Numbered from the stretch's first letter, positions 1 through 8,428 are shown. The stretch is DNA of 39,125 bases from JAHJUB01 sp041653615 [NCBI: Candidatus Ratteibacteria bacterium] (GCA_041653615.1 JBAZEZ010000017.1:1-39125); one strand, 5' to 3'. Notes: generated by a model from the letters alone, not told the origin. A program made the numbers and translations.

Positions 1-124
1 ATGACTGGATACATAAATCCAACGATACAATCCGGTTTAACCGGTTTAAGAATAATTTATGTAAACTACGTTTTTGAAAGGGACGAGTTACGCGATTTGA
101 CACAGTCCTTTCATAGATGACAAA
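1..124. repeat. Left arm of a 124-bp perfect inverted repeat at the window ends
   Basis: Bases 1-124 are the exact reverse complement of 38999-39122; identity stops at base 125. The arm holds a tandem 9-mer (ccggtttaa at 32-40 and 41-49) flanked by an 8-bp inverted repeat (acataaat 11-18, atttatgt 55-62), a layout that could be a protein-binding site. No coding sequence is visible. The inner boundary lies 16 bp upstream of the hisS promoter. The simplest reading is the end of a multicopy insertion sequence where assembly broke; the family cannot be named from this fragment. Confidence 0.9.
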
Positions 125-139
125 AAACGTCGGTTTTGT

Positions 140-169
140 TTGACGCTTCCAGTCGCTACAGCGTATAAT
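140..169 (+). promoter_or_regulatory. Sigma70-type promoter of hisS (near-leaderless)
   Basis: There is a -35 box ttgacg at 140-145 and a perfect -10 box tataat at 164-169, separated by 18 bp. The ATG of hisS is at 178, so transcription would start within about 1-3 bases of the start codon and no Shine-Dalgarno sequence can be present. A leaderless or near-leaderless mRNA is inferred. Confidence 0.75.
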
Positions 170-177
170 ATCACCCT

Positions 178-1428
178 ATGTATCAGGCGCTGCGCGGTAC
201 TTATGACCTCCTTCCGGCCGAGGCGGAACGACTGCGGTCTTTTCTCAATCGGGCCATCGCCATTTTGGAAAGAGCCGGTTTTTGCGAAATAGTAACCCCC
301 ATCATCGAAGAGGCGCGGCTTTTTGACCGGTCAATCGGAGAAGGAAGCGATATTGTCAGCAAAGAGATGTATACCTTTTCTGACCGCAAAAACCGGCTTC
401 TGGCCTTGCGGCCGGAAGGGACCGCTCCGATTGTTCGGGCCTGCATAGAACACAACATCTATTATTCTAATCCTTCCGCCCGGTTCTACTATTTTGGTCC
501 GATGTTCCGGTATAACCGGCCGCAGAAAGGACGGTACCGGCAATTTCTCCAGTTGGGTGTGGAGATTTTTGGTTCCGAAGCGGCTTACACCGACGCCGAA
601 TGCTTGTATCTTTTATCAGAAATCATTAAAGAGGCGGGAACCGGTTCTTTTATCGTGGAACTTAATTCCCTGGGTTGCAGAGCTTGTCAGGATAATTACG
701 GGAAAACCCTGGCGGAATTTTTAAGGAAGCGAAAAGAAGCACTTTGTGAAGATTGCCGGAACCGTCTTCAAAAAAATCCGCTTCGGATTCTGGACTGCAA
801 GGTGGTTGCTTGCAAAGAAATTCTGCGCGAGGCTCCGGCTATAAGGGATTCAATTTGCAAACCTTGTGAATATAAATTTAAAGAGGTTTTACGATATTGC
901 GATATGCTTGGTGTAAAGTATCGGATTAACGATAAGCTGGTACGCGGTCTTGATTATTACACCCAAACCGTTTTTGAAGTGATAGCGGAAGACGGAGGAA
1001 ACGCCATCGCGGCCGGTGGTCGTTATGATAAGCTGGTTGAAGATATGGGCGGCAGGCCGACTCCGGCTATCGGTTTTGCCTTCGGATTGGAACGCGGTTT
1101 GCTTGATTTAGTCTCCGGGTCCGAAGATATAAAAAAGGGGATACGGTTGGTTTACCTGGACAAAGAGGGTGAGACCGGAGTTTTGGAGAAAGCGTTGAAA
1201 CTGATGGTTAGTTTACGCCAGAAGATTGAAATGCCGGTTACCATCTCATCTAAGGAAGGAAAAAAAATAGGAAATCAGTTGGCGATGGCAGATAAAGACA
1301 ACTGCCGGTTTGCCCTCATTGTCGGACCGGAAGAGATGGAGAGAGGCGAAGTGATTTTGCGCGATCTTGATTCCGGTACGCAGGAGTCCATTAGAGAGAA
1401 AGATCTGATTGAAAAACTAATCGCATAG
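178..1428 (+). CDS. hisS: Histidine--tRNA ligase
   Basis: Cytoplasmic class II aminoacyl-tRNA synthetase that charges tRNA-His with histidine using ATP. The 416-residue length is normal for bacterial HisRS. Visible motifs are the class II motif 2 region LRPEGTAPIVRA, the histidine-specific LVRGLDYYTQTVFEV, and AAGGRYDKL, followed by the C-terminal anticodon-binding domain from about residue 320. The cysteine-rich insertion around residues 165-230 (CRAC, CEDC, CKPC) is common in bacterial HisRS. The start is the first ATG after a strong promoter; no ribosome-binding site precedes it. aspS follows after one dispersed repeat, a frequent hisS-aspS pairing. No T-box leader is present because the leader is essentially absent. 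Confidence 0.97.
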   Translation: MYQALRGTYDLLPAEAERLRSFLNRAIAILERAGFCEIVTPIIEEARLFDRSIGEGSDIVSKEMYTFSDRKNRLLALRPEGTAPIVRACIEHNIYYSNPSARFYYFGPMFRYNRPQKGRYRQFLQLGVEIFGSEAAYTDAECLYLLSEIIKEAGTGSFIVELNSLGCRACQDNYGKTLAEFLRKRKEALCEDCRNRLQKNPLRILDCKVVACKEILREAPAIRDSICKPCEYKFKEVLRYCDMLGVKYRINDKLVRGLDYYTQTVFEVIAEDGGNAIAAGGRYDKLVEDMGGRPTPAIGFAFGLERGLLDLVSGSEDIKKGIRLVYLDKEGETGVLEKALKLMVSLRQKIEMPVTISSKEGKKIGNQLAMADKDNCRFALIVGPEEMERGEVILRDLDSGTQESIREKDLIEKLIA

Positions 1429-1439
1429 AAACATTTTTG

Positions 1440-1541
1440 GGACGCAGATATACGCAGAAACTACGGATAAAGATTTGAAGATAATTTTAAGGTACTTCTT
1501 TAAGGCAATCTTTAAATCTGTGTCTGTGGTAATCTGCGTCC
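1440..1541. repeat. Dispersed palindromic repeat, family A, copy 1
   Basis: About 100 bp bounded by ggacgcagat on the left and its reverse complement atctgcgtcc on the right, with an AT-rich partly self-complementary interior. The same termini bound copies at 5932-6056 and 20422-20596. It fills the hisS-aspS gap. It looks like a non-autonomous MITE-like element; no coding potential is seen. Confidence 0.75.
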
Positions 1542-1564
1542 GATTAATTTGAACCAGTAAACCA

Positions 1565-3337
1565 ATGTTGAGAACGGTAACCTGCGGGGAATTAGCCATC
1601 AATAATTTGGGAAAAGAAGTAATTCTGGCCGGCTGGGTTGCGTCCCGTCGGGACCACGGCGGTATCATCTTTGTCGACCTGCGGGACCGGTACGGAGTGA
1701 CCCAGGTGGTTTTCAATCCGGAATTACTTTCCCCGGACTGCTTTCAACAGGCCTCTTCACTTCACAGCGAAGACGTAATTCAAGCCAAAGGAAAAGTTGT
1801 GCACCGGCCGTCCGGAACGGAAAACAGCCGGATTGCCACCGGTGAGGTTGAGATTTCCGCTTCAGAAATAGCGATTTTGAACCGCTGCCCTTCTTTGCCT
1901 TTTGAGGTTGGCGATGAGAGTTCGGTTTCGGAGTCGGTCCGGCTTTCTTACCGCTATCTGGATCTCCGTCGGTCCGGGATGCAGCGGAATTTAATTTTAC
2001 GGCATAAGGCCGCGGTCGCGGCCCGGAACTTCCTGTCCGAGCAGGGTTTCGTGGAAATTGAGACCCCGCTTTTAACCCGGAGCACGCCGGAAGGGGCCCG
2101 TGATTTTCTGGTTCCCAGCCGGTTGGAACCGGGCAAGTTTTATGCTTTGCCGCAGAGCCCGCAATTATCCAAACAAATTCTAATGGTGGCCGGGTTCGAC
2201 CGTTACTTCCAGTTGGCGCGGTGCCTGCGTGACGAAGACCTGCGGGCGGACCGGCAGTTGGAGCATACCCAGATTGACCTGGAAGCTTCTTTTGTGGAGC
2301 CGGAGGATATCCAGGCGTTGACAGAGGAATTGGTGAATCGGGTCCACCGGGCTGTTCTGGACAAACCGCTTGACAGCATGTCTTTTCCAAGGATTACTTA
2401 CCAGGAAGCGATTGCGAATTACGGTTCCGACAAGCCGGACTTAAGAATAGATTCAAAAATTGAAGACGTAACCGATCTTTTCGCCGGTTCTTCTTTTGAA
2501 ATTTTCCGTAAGGCGGCAGCAGAAGGGAAAAGGGTGCGGTCGCTGGCGGTGTCGCAAATTGAACCTTCCAACACCCAGTTAAAGGTTTACCAGGAAAAGG
2601 CCCTGGAATTAGGCGCCAAAGGTCTGGCCTGGATTAAGGTTAACGGCGCGGAATTTACCTCGCCGATTGTCAAATTTATCTCTCCGGAAATTTTAAGTTG
2701 TTTGGCCGAGCGGAACAATATCAAACAAGGTGTAATTTTTTTCGTGGCGGACAAACCGGTTAAGGCAAGCGTAATTTTAGGAACATTTCGGATTCAGCTG
2801 GCAAAAGAGTTTAACCTGATTTCCGAAAAGAGCCTGAATTTTTTGTGGGTTACCGATTTTCCGCTCCTGGAATATAGCGAAGAGGAAAAGCGCCTGGTTT
2901 CGGTGCATCATCCGTTTACCGCTCCCCGACCGGAAGATGTTTTGCTTCTGGATTCAGAGCCCTTGAAAGTACGCGGGCTTGCTTATGACCTTGTTTTAAA
3001 CGGGACGGAAATCGGCGGCGGCAGTATTCGTATTCACAATTCGGAATTGCAGAAGAAGATTTTTTTGGTTCTGGGCATATCGGAGCAGGTTTTTCAGGAA
3101 CAGTTTGGATTTTTCCTGAAGGCCCTGGAATACGGAGCGCCCCCGCACGGCGGATTGGCAATCGGTTTTGACCGTCTCATGGCTACTCTGCTTGGCCTGG
3201 AATCTATCCGAGAGGTTATCGCATTTCCCAAGACCCAGAAAGGTACCTGTCTTTTAACTAATGCGCCGGCTGAGGTTGCGGACAAGCAGTTAAAGGAACT
3301 GGGTCTTCGTCTTTCGCAAAATCCTAAATCAACATGA
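1565..3337 (+). CDS. aspS: Aspartate--tRNA(Asp/Asn) ligase
   Basis: Class IIb synthetase charging tRNA-Asp, or both tRNA-Asp and tRNA-Asn in organisms using the amidotransferase route; the sequence alone does not decide which. The 590 residues fit the bacterial type: an N-terminal OB-fold anticodon-binding domain (about 1-110), catalytic core motifs RYLDLRR, FVEIETPLLTRSTPEGARDF and CLRDEDLRADRQLEHTQ, the bacterial GAD insertion in the middle, and motif 3 GGLAIGFDRL near the end. The start ATG lies 23 bp after repeat A1 and has no clear Shine-Dalgarno sequence. The stop overlaps the tolB start (ATGA), so the two are probably co-transcribed. Confidence 0.97.
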   Translation: MLRTVTCGELAINNLGKEVILAGWVASRRDHGGIIFVDLRDRYGVTQVVFNPELLSPDCFQQASSLHSEDVIQAKGKVVHRPSGTENSRIATGEVEISASEIAILNRCPSLPFEVGDESSVSESVRLSYRYLDLRRSGMQRNLILRHKAAVAARNFLSEQGFVEIETPLLTRSTPEGARDFLVPSRLEPGKFYALPQSPQLSKQILMVAGFDRYFQLARCLRDEDLRADRQLEHTQIDLEASFVEPEDIQALTEELVNRVHRAVLDKPLDSMSFPRITYQEAIANYGSDKPDLRIDSKIEDVTDLFAGSSFEIFRKAAAEGKRVRSLAVSQIEPSNTQLKVYQEKALELGAKGLAWIKVNGAEFTSPIVKFISPEILSCLAERNNIKQGVIFFVADKPVKASVILGTFRIQLAKEFNLISEKSLNFLWVTDFPLLEYSEEEKRLVSVHHPFTAPRPEDVLLLDSEPLKVRGLAYDLVLNGTEIGGGSIRIHNSELQKKIFLVLGISEQVFQEQFGFFLKALEYGAPPHGGLAIGFDRLMATLLGLESIREVIAFPKTQKGTCLLTNAPAEVADKQLKELGLRLSQNPKST

Positions 3338-4524
3338 ATAAACATGTTTTTCGGGTTCTGCTGTCCGTAGTTTTGCTGACGATTACGTTGCCGGCCCGGA
3401 GTCAGGTAAACATAGAAGTTACCAAAGAAGCCGCGCCTAAGGTTTTGATCGGCATGGTTCTACCGGAAAATATGCCGGAATTCGGCACGGTTTTTTTCGG
3501 CGATTTGAGGCTGAGCGGTTATTTTATTCCGCAGCTTTTAAAGAGCGAAGCCGTAGATGTTTGGCAGGGAATTTACGTTATCGCGAAGAAGATATCGGCG
3601 AGCGCGGTTGAGGTAAGAGTATTTTCATCCGGAAAAGAGTTGACCAGCATTAAAGCGACGTCTTCCGACGAAAGAACGCTTGCCCACAAAGTTTCCGACG
3701 AAGTTATCCGGTTGTTGACTCACCAGCCGTCTATTGCCCTCACCCGGATTGTCGCCTCCCGAAAAGTCGGTAAAGCAAGAGAACTTGTTTTGATGGATTA
3801 CGACGGCGGCCGGGTTTTTCCGTTAACCAGGGATAAATCGCTTAACCGGTACCCGCGCCTGTCTCCGGACGGAAGGTCGGTCAGTTATACCTCTCACGTC
3901 AATTACTGGCCGGTTGTGTACCGTCAGGAGATACTTTCCGGAATCCGAAAAAAGATAGTTTCTTACCCGGGCCTAAACAGCGCCGCCAGTTTCAGCCCGA
4001 ACGGAGACCGCATCGTGCTTTCTTTAAGCAAGGACGGCAATCCGGAGATTTATCTTCTTAATCTGAAAAGCGGAGAACTTACCAGGCTTACCATGGGAGA
4101 GGGCGCCGATACTTCACCGATTTTCTTTCCGGACGGGAAGAGTTTAACTTTTGTTTCCGACCGTACCGGCAGCCCACAGATTTATCGCCTGGACCTGACT
4201 ACCGGACAAAGTAAGCGGATTACGTTTGAGGGGTCGTATAATACTTCGCCGGACGTTTCTCCGGACGGACGATTTTTGGTTTATACCAGTAGGATTGCCG
4301 GACAGTTTGAAATCAGAATTATATTTTTAGAAACCGGACAGGATTTTATTTTGGAGGCCGGACCTGATAATAAAGAAGACCCGGTTTTCGCCCCGGACAG
4401 CCGGCACCTGGTTTTTGTCTACACCCGCAATTATGAGAGTAACCTGAAGATGCTTGACATTTTTACCGGAGAGTTGTTTAATATTACTTCAAACGGCGGT
4501 TATAGCACGCCGGACTGGAGATAA
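3334..4524 (+). CDS. tolB: TolB-like periplasmic beta-propeller protein
   Basis: Periplasmic component of the Tol-Pal system, which links the inner membrane, peptidoglycan and outer membrane during cell constriction. Residues 1-23 form a signal peptide (basic start, hydrophobic core, cleavage near ARS-Q). An N-terminal TolB domain follows (about 25-130), then repeated propeller blades with the motifs SPDGRSVSYTS, SPNGDRIVLSLS, FPDGKSLTFVSD, SPDGRFLVYTS and APDSRHLVFVY. The 396-residue length is slightly short of the usual 420-430. It overlaps aspS by 4 bp and is followed by pal, as in classical tol-pal operons. tolQ, tolR and tolA are not in the window. Confidence 0.92.
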   Translation: MNKHVFRVLLSVVLLTITLPARSQVNIEVTKEAAPKVLIGMVLPENMPEFGTVFFGDLRLSGYFIPQLLKSEAVDVWQGIYVIAKKISASAVEVRVFSSGKELTSIKATSSDERTLAHKVSDEVIRLLTHQPSIALTRIVASRKVGKARELVLMDYDGGRVFPLTRDKSLNRYPRLSPDGRSVSYTSHVNYWPVVYRQEILSGIRKKIVSYPGLNSAASFSPNGDRIVLSLSKDGNPEIYLLNLKSGELTRLTMGEGADTSPIFFPDGKSLTFVSDRTGSPQIYRLDLTTGQSKRITFEGSYNTSPDVSPDGRFLVYTSRIAGQFEIRIIFLETGQDFILEAGPDNKEDPVFAPDSRHLVFVYTRNYESNLKMLDIFTGELFNITSNGGYSTPDWR

Positions 4525-4528
4525 AGAT

Positions 4529-4639
4529 ACATCGCAGAGGTCGCAGAGAATGCAGAAAAGTATGAAGCAAAAAGACAAAACTTTAAAAATAATCTTTAAA
4601 AGCAGTTCTCTGCGTACTCCGCGTGCTCTGCGGTAAAAT
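4529..4639 (+). repeat. Dispersed palindromic repeat, family B, copy 1
   Basis: Left end atcgcagaggtcgcagaga and right end tctgcgtact...ctctgcggt are complementary. Bases 4553-4639 match 11350-11436 in the opposite orientation over 87 bp with one visible difference, showing recent spread. It occupies the tolB-pal gap and ends just before the pal ribosome-binding site. Confidence 0.85.
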
Positions 4640-4661
4640 TGAAGAGGAAAAAGGGGGATAT

Positions 4662-5216
4662 ATGACAAGAAAAGTTATTTTGGGAATAAGTATATCGGCG
4701 TTGTTCATTTTTGCGGCCGGTTGCGCCGGTCAGTTGGGAACAAAGAAGGGCATATCGGCAAAACCGGTTGGCATGGAAGGCTTGGCAACCAAGGAACAGC
4801 AGGCGGCGGCGCTTGCCGGCAAGATGATTCCGGCCACCAAGTTGCAGGGCAGGGTTCGCGAGTTGGCAACAATGGAGGAGAAACAGGTTTTTAAAACGAT
4901 TCACTTTGATTTTGACCAGAGTAGCATAAGGCCTGATGCCCGGATAGTTTTGGAAAATATCGCCGTTTATCTAAAGAGTAAGCGAAAAGTCAAAGTTTCT
5001 TTTGAGGGCCACTGTGATGAACGGGGCACTTCGGAATATAACATGGCTCTTGGCGAACGCCGCAGTCTTTCCGCCCGCCGTTATCTGGTTTCCCTGGGAA
5101 TTGCTCCGGAAAGGCTGGGGACGGTCAGCTACGGTGCGGAAAAGCCGTTTGATTCCGGTCACGATGAAATAGCCTGGGCGAAGAACCGGCGCTGCGAGTT
5201 TAAGATTGTTGAGTAA
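4662..5216 (+). CDS. pal: Peptidoglycan-associated lipoprotein
   Basis: Outer-membrane lipoprotein that binds peptidoglycan and partners TolB. From the chosen ATG the protein is 184 residues, near the family's usual size. It starts with a lipoprotein signal peptide (MTRKVILGISISALFIFAAG then Cys). The C-terminal OmpA-like domain (about residues 78-184) carries FDFDQSSIRPDA and the peptidoglycan-binding block GHCDERGTSEYN with the later GERRS. The start at 4662 follows a strong Shine-Dalgarno aaggggg; the longer in-frame start at 4623 would include part of repeat B1 and spoil the signal peptide, so it was rejected. It follows tolB and is 3 bp from the next gene. Confidence 0.95.
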   Translation: MTRKVILGISISALFIFAAGCAGQLGTKKGISAKPVGMEGLATKEQQAAALAGKMIPATKLQGRVRELATMEEKQVFKTIHFDFDQSSIRPDARIVLENIAVYLKSKRKVKVSFEGHCDERGTSEYNMALGERRSLSARRYLVSLGIAPERLGTVSYGAEKPFDSGHDEIAWAKNRRCEFKIVE

Positions 5217-5219
5217 AAT

Positions 5220-5894
5220 ATGAAAAAATTATTTTTATTCGGTCTGCTTCTTGTTGCAGCCATGTCAATTTCCGGTTGCGTGGCGATGCAGGATGACGTA
5301 GTCACCTTAAAGGAAAGGGTTGTAACGACGGAGACGAAGCTGGGTTCCCTGGAGAAAAACAGCCAGCAGTCGATGAGCAACTTTGAAGGCGACTGGAATC
5401 CCAAGGTGGCCGGTTTAAGCGAAGATATGCTCGCTTTGCGGGAGCGCATCTCCAGTACCGAAGGTTCGGTGAGTACTTTGAGCGAGCAGATTCGCCAGGA
5501 GACGGAAAAGTCGGAAAAATTCCGCGTGGCTACTTCCCAGGAATTGCTTGATTTTCAGAAAGGGGTTTCTGATCGGCTGGACCAGATGCAACGCGATATT
5601 GAACTTATGAAAAAGACGCAGGCGGAAACAACGGGCTTCCTGGAAGTTGCCCGGAAGCAAATGGATAAGATTCAGGGAGAATCCGCGGCAATTTCCGACC
5701 GGGTTGACCAGGTTGACACCGGACTGGTAATTATCAAGGAAGAAATAACCAAGAAACTTTCCATAATTGTGGAGGAAATTTCCAAAGAGAACCAGTCGTT
5801 GCGAGACCAGATTGCAGCACTGGAAAAGAAGGTTGCGGGTAAATCGACATCATCCAAGTCAGCTAAGCCGGTCAAGAAGGAGACGAAGGAATAG
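5220..5894 (+). CDS. Coiled-coil lipoprotein downstream of pal (CpoB/YbgF position)
   Basis: 224 residues with a clear lipoprotein signal peptide ending ISGC (Cys about residue 20), followed almost entirely by heptad-rich, charged sequence predicted to form a long coiled coil (about 25-210) and a Lys/Ser-rich tail. CpoB (YbgF), the usual last gene of tol-pal operons, has an N-terminal coiled coil plus TPR repeats; here I see only coiled coil and no TPR, so it may be a functional replacement or an unrelated coiled-coil lipoprotein. The 3-bp spacing from pal implies the same operon. A role in envelope organisation is inferred from position only. Confidence 0.7.
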   Translation: MKKLFLFGLLLVAAMSISGCVAMQDDVVTLKERVVTTETKLGSLEKNSQQSMSNFEGDWNPKVAGLSEDMLALRERISSTEGSVSTLSEQIRQETEKSEKFRVATSQELLDFQKGVSDRLDQMQRDIELMKKTQAETTGFLEVARKQMDKIQGESAAISDRVDQVDTGLVIIKEEITKKLSIIVEEISKENQSLRDQIAALEKKVAGKSTSSKSAKPVKKETKE

Positions 5895-5931
5895 CGTTGC
5901 CCAAAGTTGTTCACAGATAAATTACTTTTTG

Positions 5932-6056
5932 GGACGCAGATGTACGCAGAAATTACGGGATAAGGATTAAAGGATAGCTTAAAAGTGATTCTTTAGAGCA
6001 CTTTCTTAAAGTGATATTTAAATCTGTATCTGCGAAAATCTGCGTTAATCTGCGTT
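5932..6056. repeat. Dispersed palindromic repeat, family A, copy 2
   Basis: Begins gggacgcagatgtacgcag and ends aatctgcgttaatctgcgtt, with complementary AT-rich halves. It has the same termini as the copies at 1440 and 20422. It separates the tol-pal block from the glycosyltransferase gene; its right end lies about 11 bp before that gene's start codon. Confidence 0.75.
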
Positions 6057-6067
6057 CAAAATAAATT

Positions 6068-7234
6068 GTGCGTCATTTGAAAATCTGCCATATTATCACC
6101 CGCCTGATTATCGGCGGCGCTCAGGAGAACACCCTCTTTACCTGTTACGGATTAAACGAGCGCGGCCACCGGATTACGCTTTTGACCGGACCGCCGCTGG
6201 GACCGGAGGGAAGTCTGCTGGAAGAAGCGCGGAAGCGCGGTCTGGAAATCCGAATTATTCCCGCTTTAAGACGCCGGGTTGACCCGTTTCGCGATTTTGT
6301 TTCCTTCTGCGCTATCTATCATTATCTCTGCCGTGAAAAGCCGGATATTCTGCATACGCACAGCGCTAAAGCCGGTATCCTGGGCCGGCTGGCGGCCGGA
6401 TTTGTGCGGTGCCGACCCCGGGTAGTTCACACCATCCACGGTCTGCCTTTCCATCCTTACCAAAACCGGATTCTTAATTTTATTTACATCGCGGCGGAAA
6501 AACTGGCTGCGCCTTTTACCGATCGGTATATTTCCGTCGCGGACAACCTTGTTGCCAAAAGTCTGGCGGCCGGGATTGGTAAGAAGGATTCTTATCGCAC
6601 AATCTACAGCGGTTTTGCGGTGGAGGAGTTTGCGTCCGCCAACCGGAGGAAATTAGAGGCCAGGCATAGATATGGTTTTCGGGATGACGAAATAATTATC
6701 GGTAAGGTTGCCCGTCTTTTCCATTTGAAGGGCCACGAATTTTTGCTGTCGGCTTTTGCCGCGGTTAAGCAGGAATTTCCCCGGAGCCATCTTTTTCTGG
6801 TCGGCGACGGCATCTTGAAACCGGAACTGGAAGAATTGGCTGAAACTCTGGGCGTCAGGGAAGCAATTACCTTTGCCGGTCTGCTTCCGCCCCGGGAGAT
6901 ACCGGAGGCAATATCGGCGATGGACCTGCTGGTTCATGTTTCCCTGCGCGAAGGTTTGCCGAAAGCGGTCGCGCAGGCGCTGGCCGGCGGAGTTCCGGTG
7001 GTTGCTTTTGACGTCGACGGCACCCGGGAGGTGGTTGTTGACGGTGTCACCGGGTTTCTGGTTCCCCCGCGGGATTCGGAAAAGTTGATTGCCGCAATTT
7101 TTTCCGCTTTGCGTAGTCCGGAGAAAAGCCAGGCGATGGCCCGGACGGGCCAGCAATTTGTACTTAATAATTTCGCGATTAACTTAATGGTTTCCCGGAT
7201 AGAAGCGGTCTATGAAAAAGTCCTCGCCAAATAA
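6068..7234 (+). CDS. Glycosyltransferase family 4 (GT-B fold)
   Basis: Cytoplasmic or membrane-associated transferase of a sugar from a nucleotide-sugar donor, most likely for surface polysaccharide or LPS-type glycan. The 388 residues show an N-terminal GT-B half with HIITRLIIGGAQENT and LHTHSAKAGILGRLA, and a C-terminal half with KVARLFHLKGHEFLL, FLVGDGILKPELEELA and the donor-binding segment SLREGLPKAVAQALAGG. The second acidic residue of the classical E-x7-E motif is Gln here, a variant seen in other GT4 members. The start is either GTG at 6068 or TTG at 6077 (MKICHIITR), with no Shine-Dalgarno sequence. The stop lies within the start of the following xerC-like gene. Acceptor and sugar are unknown. 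Confidence 0.9.
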   Translation: MRHLKICHIITRLIIGGAQENTLFTCYGLNERGHRITLLTGPPLGPEGSLLEEARKRGLEIRIIPALRRRVDPFRDFVSFCAIYHYLCREKPDILHTHSAKAGILGRLAAGFVRCRPRVVHTIHGLPFHPYQNRILNFIYIAAEKLAAPFTDRYISVADNLVAKSLAAGIGKKDSYRTIYSGFAVEEFASANRRKLEARHRYGFRDDEIIIGKVARLFHLKGHEFLLSAFAAVKQEFPRSHLFLVGDGILKPELEELAETLGVREAITFAGLLPPREIPEAISAMDLLVHVSLREGLPKAVAQALAGGVPVVAFDVDGTREVVVDGVTGFLVPPRDSEKLIAAIFSALRSPEKSQAMARTGQQFVLNNFAINLMVSRIEAVYEKVLAK

Positions 7235-8141
7235 TGTAGGGGAGGGGCTACGTCCCCTCCCGAAAAAAAGTCGTCCGGATGTTCGATTATTCCTGGAATA
7301 TTTGAAGGCCGAGCGTAATGCGTCTCCCGATACCATTCGCGCTTATCATCAGGACTTGGATGATTTCTGTCGATTCCTGGCCGGCCGGACGTTGAGGAAA
7401 ACAGACCTGGGGATATTAAGGGTTTATCTGGGCAGTCTTTTTCAGCGTGACTTGAGCCGTGCCACCGTTATTCGCAGGGTGGCCGCTTTACGCGTCTTTT
7501 TCCGTTTTTTGAGCCGCGAGAAATCAGTGCCGACAAACCCGACGGTTGCGCTACGTTCGCCGAAGAGTGAGCGTAATCTTCCGGCTTTTTTGGAAATCAG
7601 CCAGATTTTATCCCTGCTTGATGAAACTCTTAAAAAAGGAGCCAGCCGGCGTCCGCTCCGGGACAGGGCGATGCTGGAACTGCTTTATTCCGCCGGTCTT
7701 CGGGTTTCGGAAATGGTGAGTCTTAACCTGACTGAAATCGATTTTGTGGCCGGTTTGGCGCGGGTGCGGGGAAAGGGGAGGAAAGAGCGGCTGGTTCCGG
7801 TCGGCGGAACAGCCCTGGCGGCTCTCAATGAATATCTGTCTTCAAGTGAACGACCGGCTGATGTTCCTTTTCTTTTCGGCAATCGGTTCGGCGGCCGGTT
7901 GACCAGTCGGAGCGCGGAACGCATCCTGAAGAAGTACGCGGCGGCCTGCGGCCTTTCCGGCCGGATTACCCCGCATACTTTGCGGCACTCTTTCGCGACC
8001 CACCTGCTGGAAGCCGGCGCGGACCTGCGTGCCATTCAGGAGATTCTGGGCCACCAGAACATCACCACCACCCAGGTTTACACCCACCTGTCCACCAAAC
8101 ACCTTAAAGAAGCCTACCGTAGTTTTTTTCCGCGTTCCTAA
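7212..8141 (+). CDS. xerC: Tyrosine recombinase, XerC/XerD type
   Basis: Site-specific recombinase; the usual role of the family is resolving chromosome dimers at dif before division. Of 309 residues, about 25-105 form the SAM-like N-terminal domain (FLEYLKAERNASPDTIRAYHQDL) and 115-305 the catalytic domain. Catalytic residues are visible: Arg164 in SAGLRVSE, Lys in RGKGRKERLVP, HTLRHSFATH, the GH of LGHQNI, and nucleophile Tyr290 in TQVYTHLS. It overlaps the glycosyltransferase by 23 bp. Residues about 8-17 (NVGEGLRPLP) are encoded by a family C hairpin repeat, so the N-terminus carries a repeat-derived segment; no alternative downstream ATG exists before the core. XerC versus XerD cannot be assigned. 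Confidence 0.9.
   Translation: MKKSSPNNVGEGLRPLPKKSRPDVRLFLEYLKAERNASPDTIRAYHQDLDDFCRFLAGRTLRKTDLGILRVYLGSLFQRDLSRATVIRRVAALRVFFRFLSREKSVPTNPTVALRSPKSERNLPAFLEISQILSLLDETLKKGASRRPLRDRAMLELLYSAGLRVSEMVSLNLTEIDFVAGLARVRGKGRKERLVPVGGTALAALNEYLSSSERPADVPFLFGNRFGGRLTSRSAERILKKYAAACGLSGRITPHTLRHSFATHLLEAGADLRAIQEILGHQNITTTQVYTHLSTKHLKEAYRSFFPRS
7236..7262. repeat. Family C hairpin repeat inside the xerC-like reading frame
   Basis: The hairpin is ggggaggggc paired with cccctccc, and it recurs at 8402, 33573, 38051 and 38967. Here it is translated within the first 20 codons of the recombinase gene as VGEGLRPLP and abuts the stop codon of the upstream glycosyltransferase. Confidence 0.85.
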
Positions 8142-8151
8142 AGCGCTCGGA

Positions 8152-8309
8152 TGTCTCTTTTGCAACACACTCTCCGGGCCAGACAAAACTACGCAACTCC
8201 GGCGTGAGCCTCTCCGTGTTCTCAACCGCCTTCGGCTGAGCCACGGCTACTCACGCCTCCGTTTTGCTTGTTTTGTTTCTGTTCCTACGCGAAGTATGCA
8301 AAAGAGACA
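8152..8309. repeat. Palindromic element, family G, copy 1
   Basis: 158 bp bounded by a 13-bp perfect inverted repeat, tgtctcttttgca at 8152-8164 and its complement at 8297-8309. The interior shares gacaaaactacgcaactc, gagcctctccgtgttctc and cgttttgcttgttttgtttc with the element at 28375-28551. It lies in the 335-bp gap between the convergent recombinase and gmk genes. I see no real gene here; the open frames across the gap are repeat-derived. Confidence 0.8.
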
Positions 8310-8343
8310 CTCCTCGCTTACAAAAAAACTATAAAGCGAGTAG

Positions 8344-8389
8344 GACAGGCGTCCCGCCTGTCGTCTGTAGTTGCCAAGCTTGCTTGGCG
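8344..8389. repeat. Two small hairpins (gacaggcg type and gttgcc type)
   Basis: The hairpin gacaggcgtcccgcctgtc is at 8344-8362. Next comes gttgccaagcttgcttggcg at 8370-8389, a variant of the gttgccgagcttgctcggcg unit that precedes the family C hairpins at 38023 and 38939. Both look like modules of a composite repeat and could act as bidirectional terminator stems between convergent genes. Confidence 0.6.
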
Positions 8390-8401
8390 ATGTTATCGTT
8401 T

Positions 8402-8428
8402 GTAGGGGAGGGGCTATGTCCCCTCCCG
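8402..8428. repeat. Family C hairpin repeat, copy 2
   Basis: A gtaggggaggggctatgtcc... hairpin with a perfect ggggaggg/ccctcccc type stem. It is intergenic, downstream of the convergent gmk gene and after a gttgcc-type hairpin, the same order as in the composite repeats near 38030 and 38950. Confidence 0.85.

Noticed and set aside
1-177. T-box or other leader RNA for hisS
   Set aside because: The promoter leaves only a few bases before the ATG, so there is no room for a leader.
1713-2390. Long 225-codon minus-strand frame inside aspS
   Set aside because: It is a shadow of the well-supported aspS frame with low-complexity Pro/Arg-rich translation.
4623-4661. Extended N-terminus of Pal
   Set aside because: It lies partly in repeat B1, and the lipoprotein signal peptide begins at 4662 after a strong ribosome-binding site.
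7212-8141. Tyrosine recombinase as the integrase of a genomic island
   Set aside because: The sequence is of the housekeeping XerC/D type, sits among conserved genes, and no tRNA or attachment duplication is seen.
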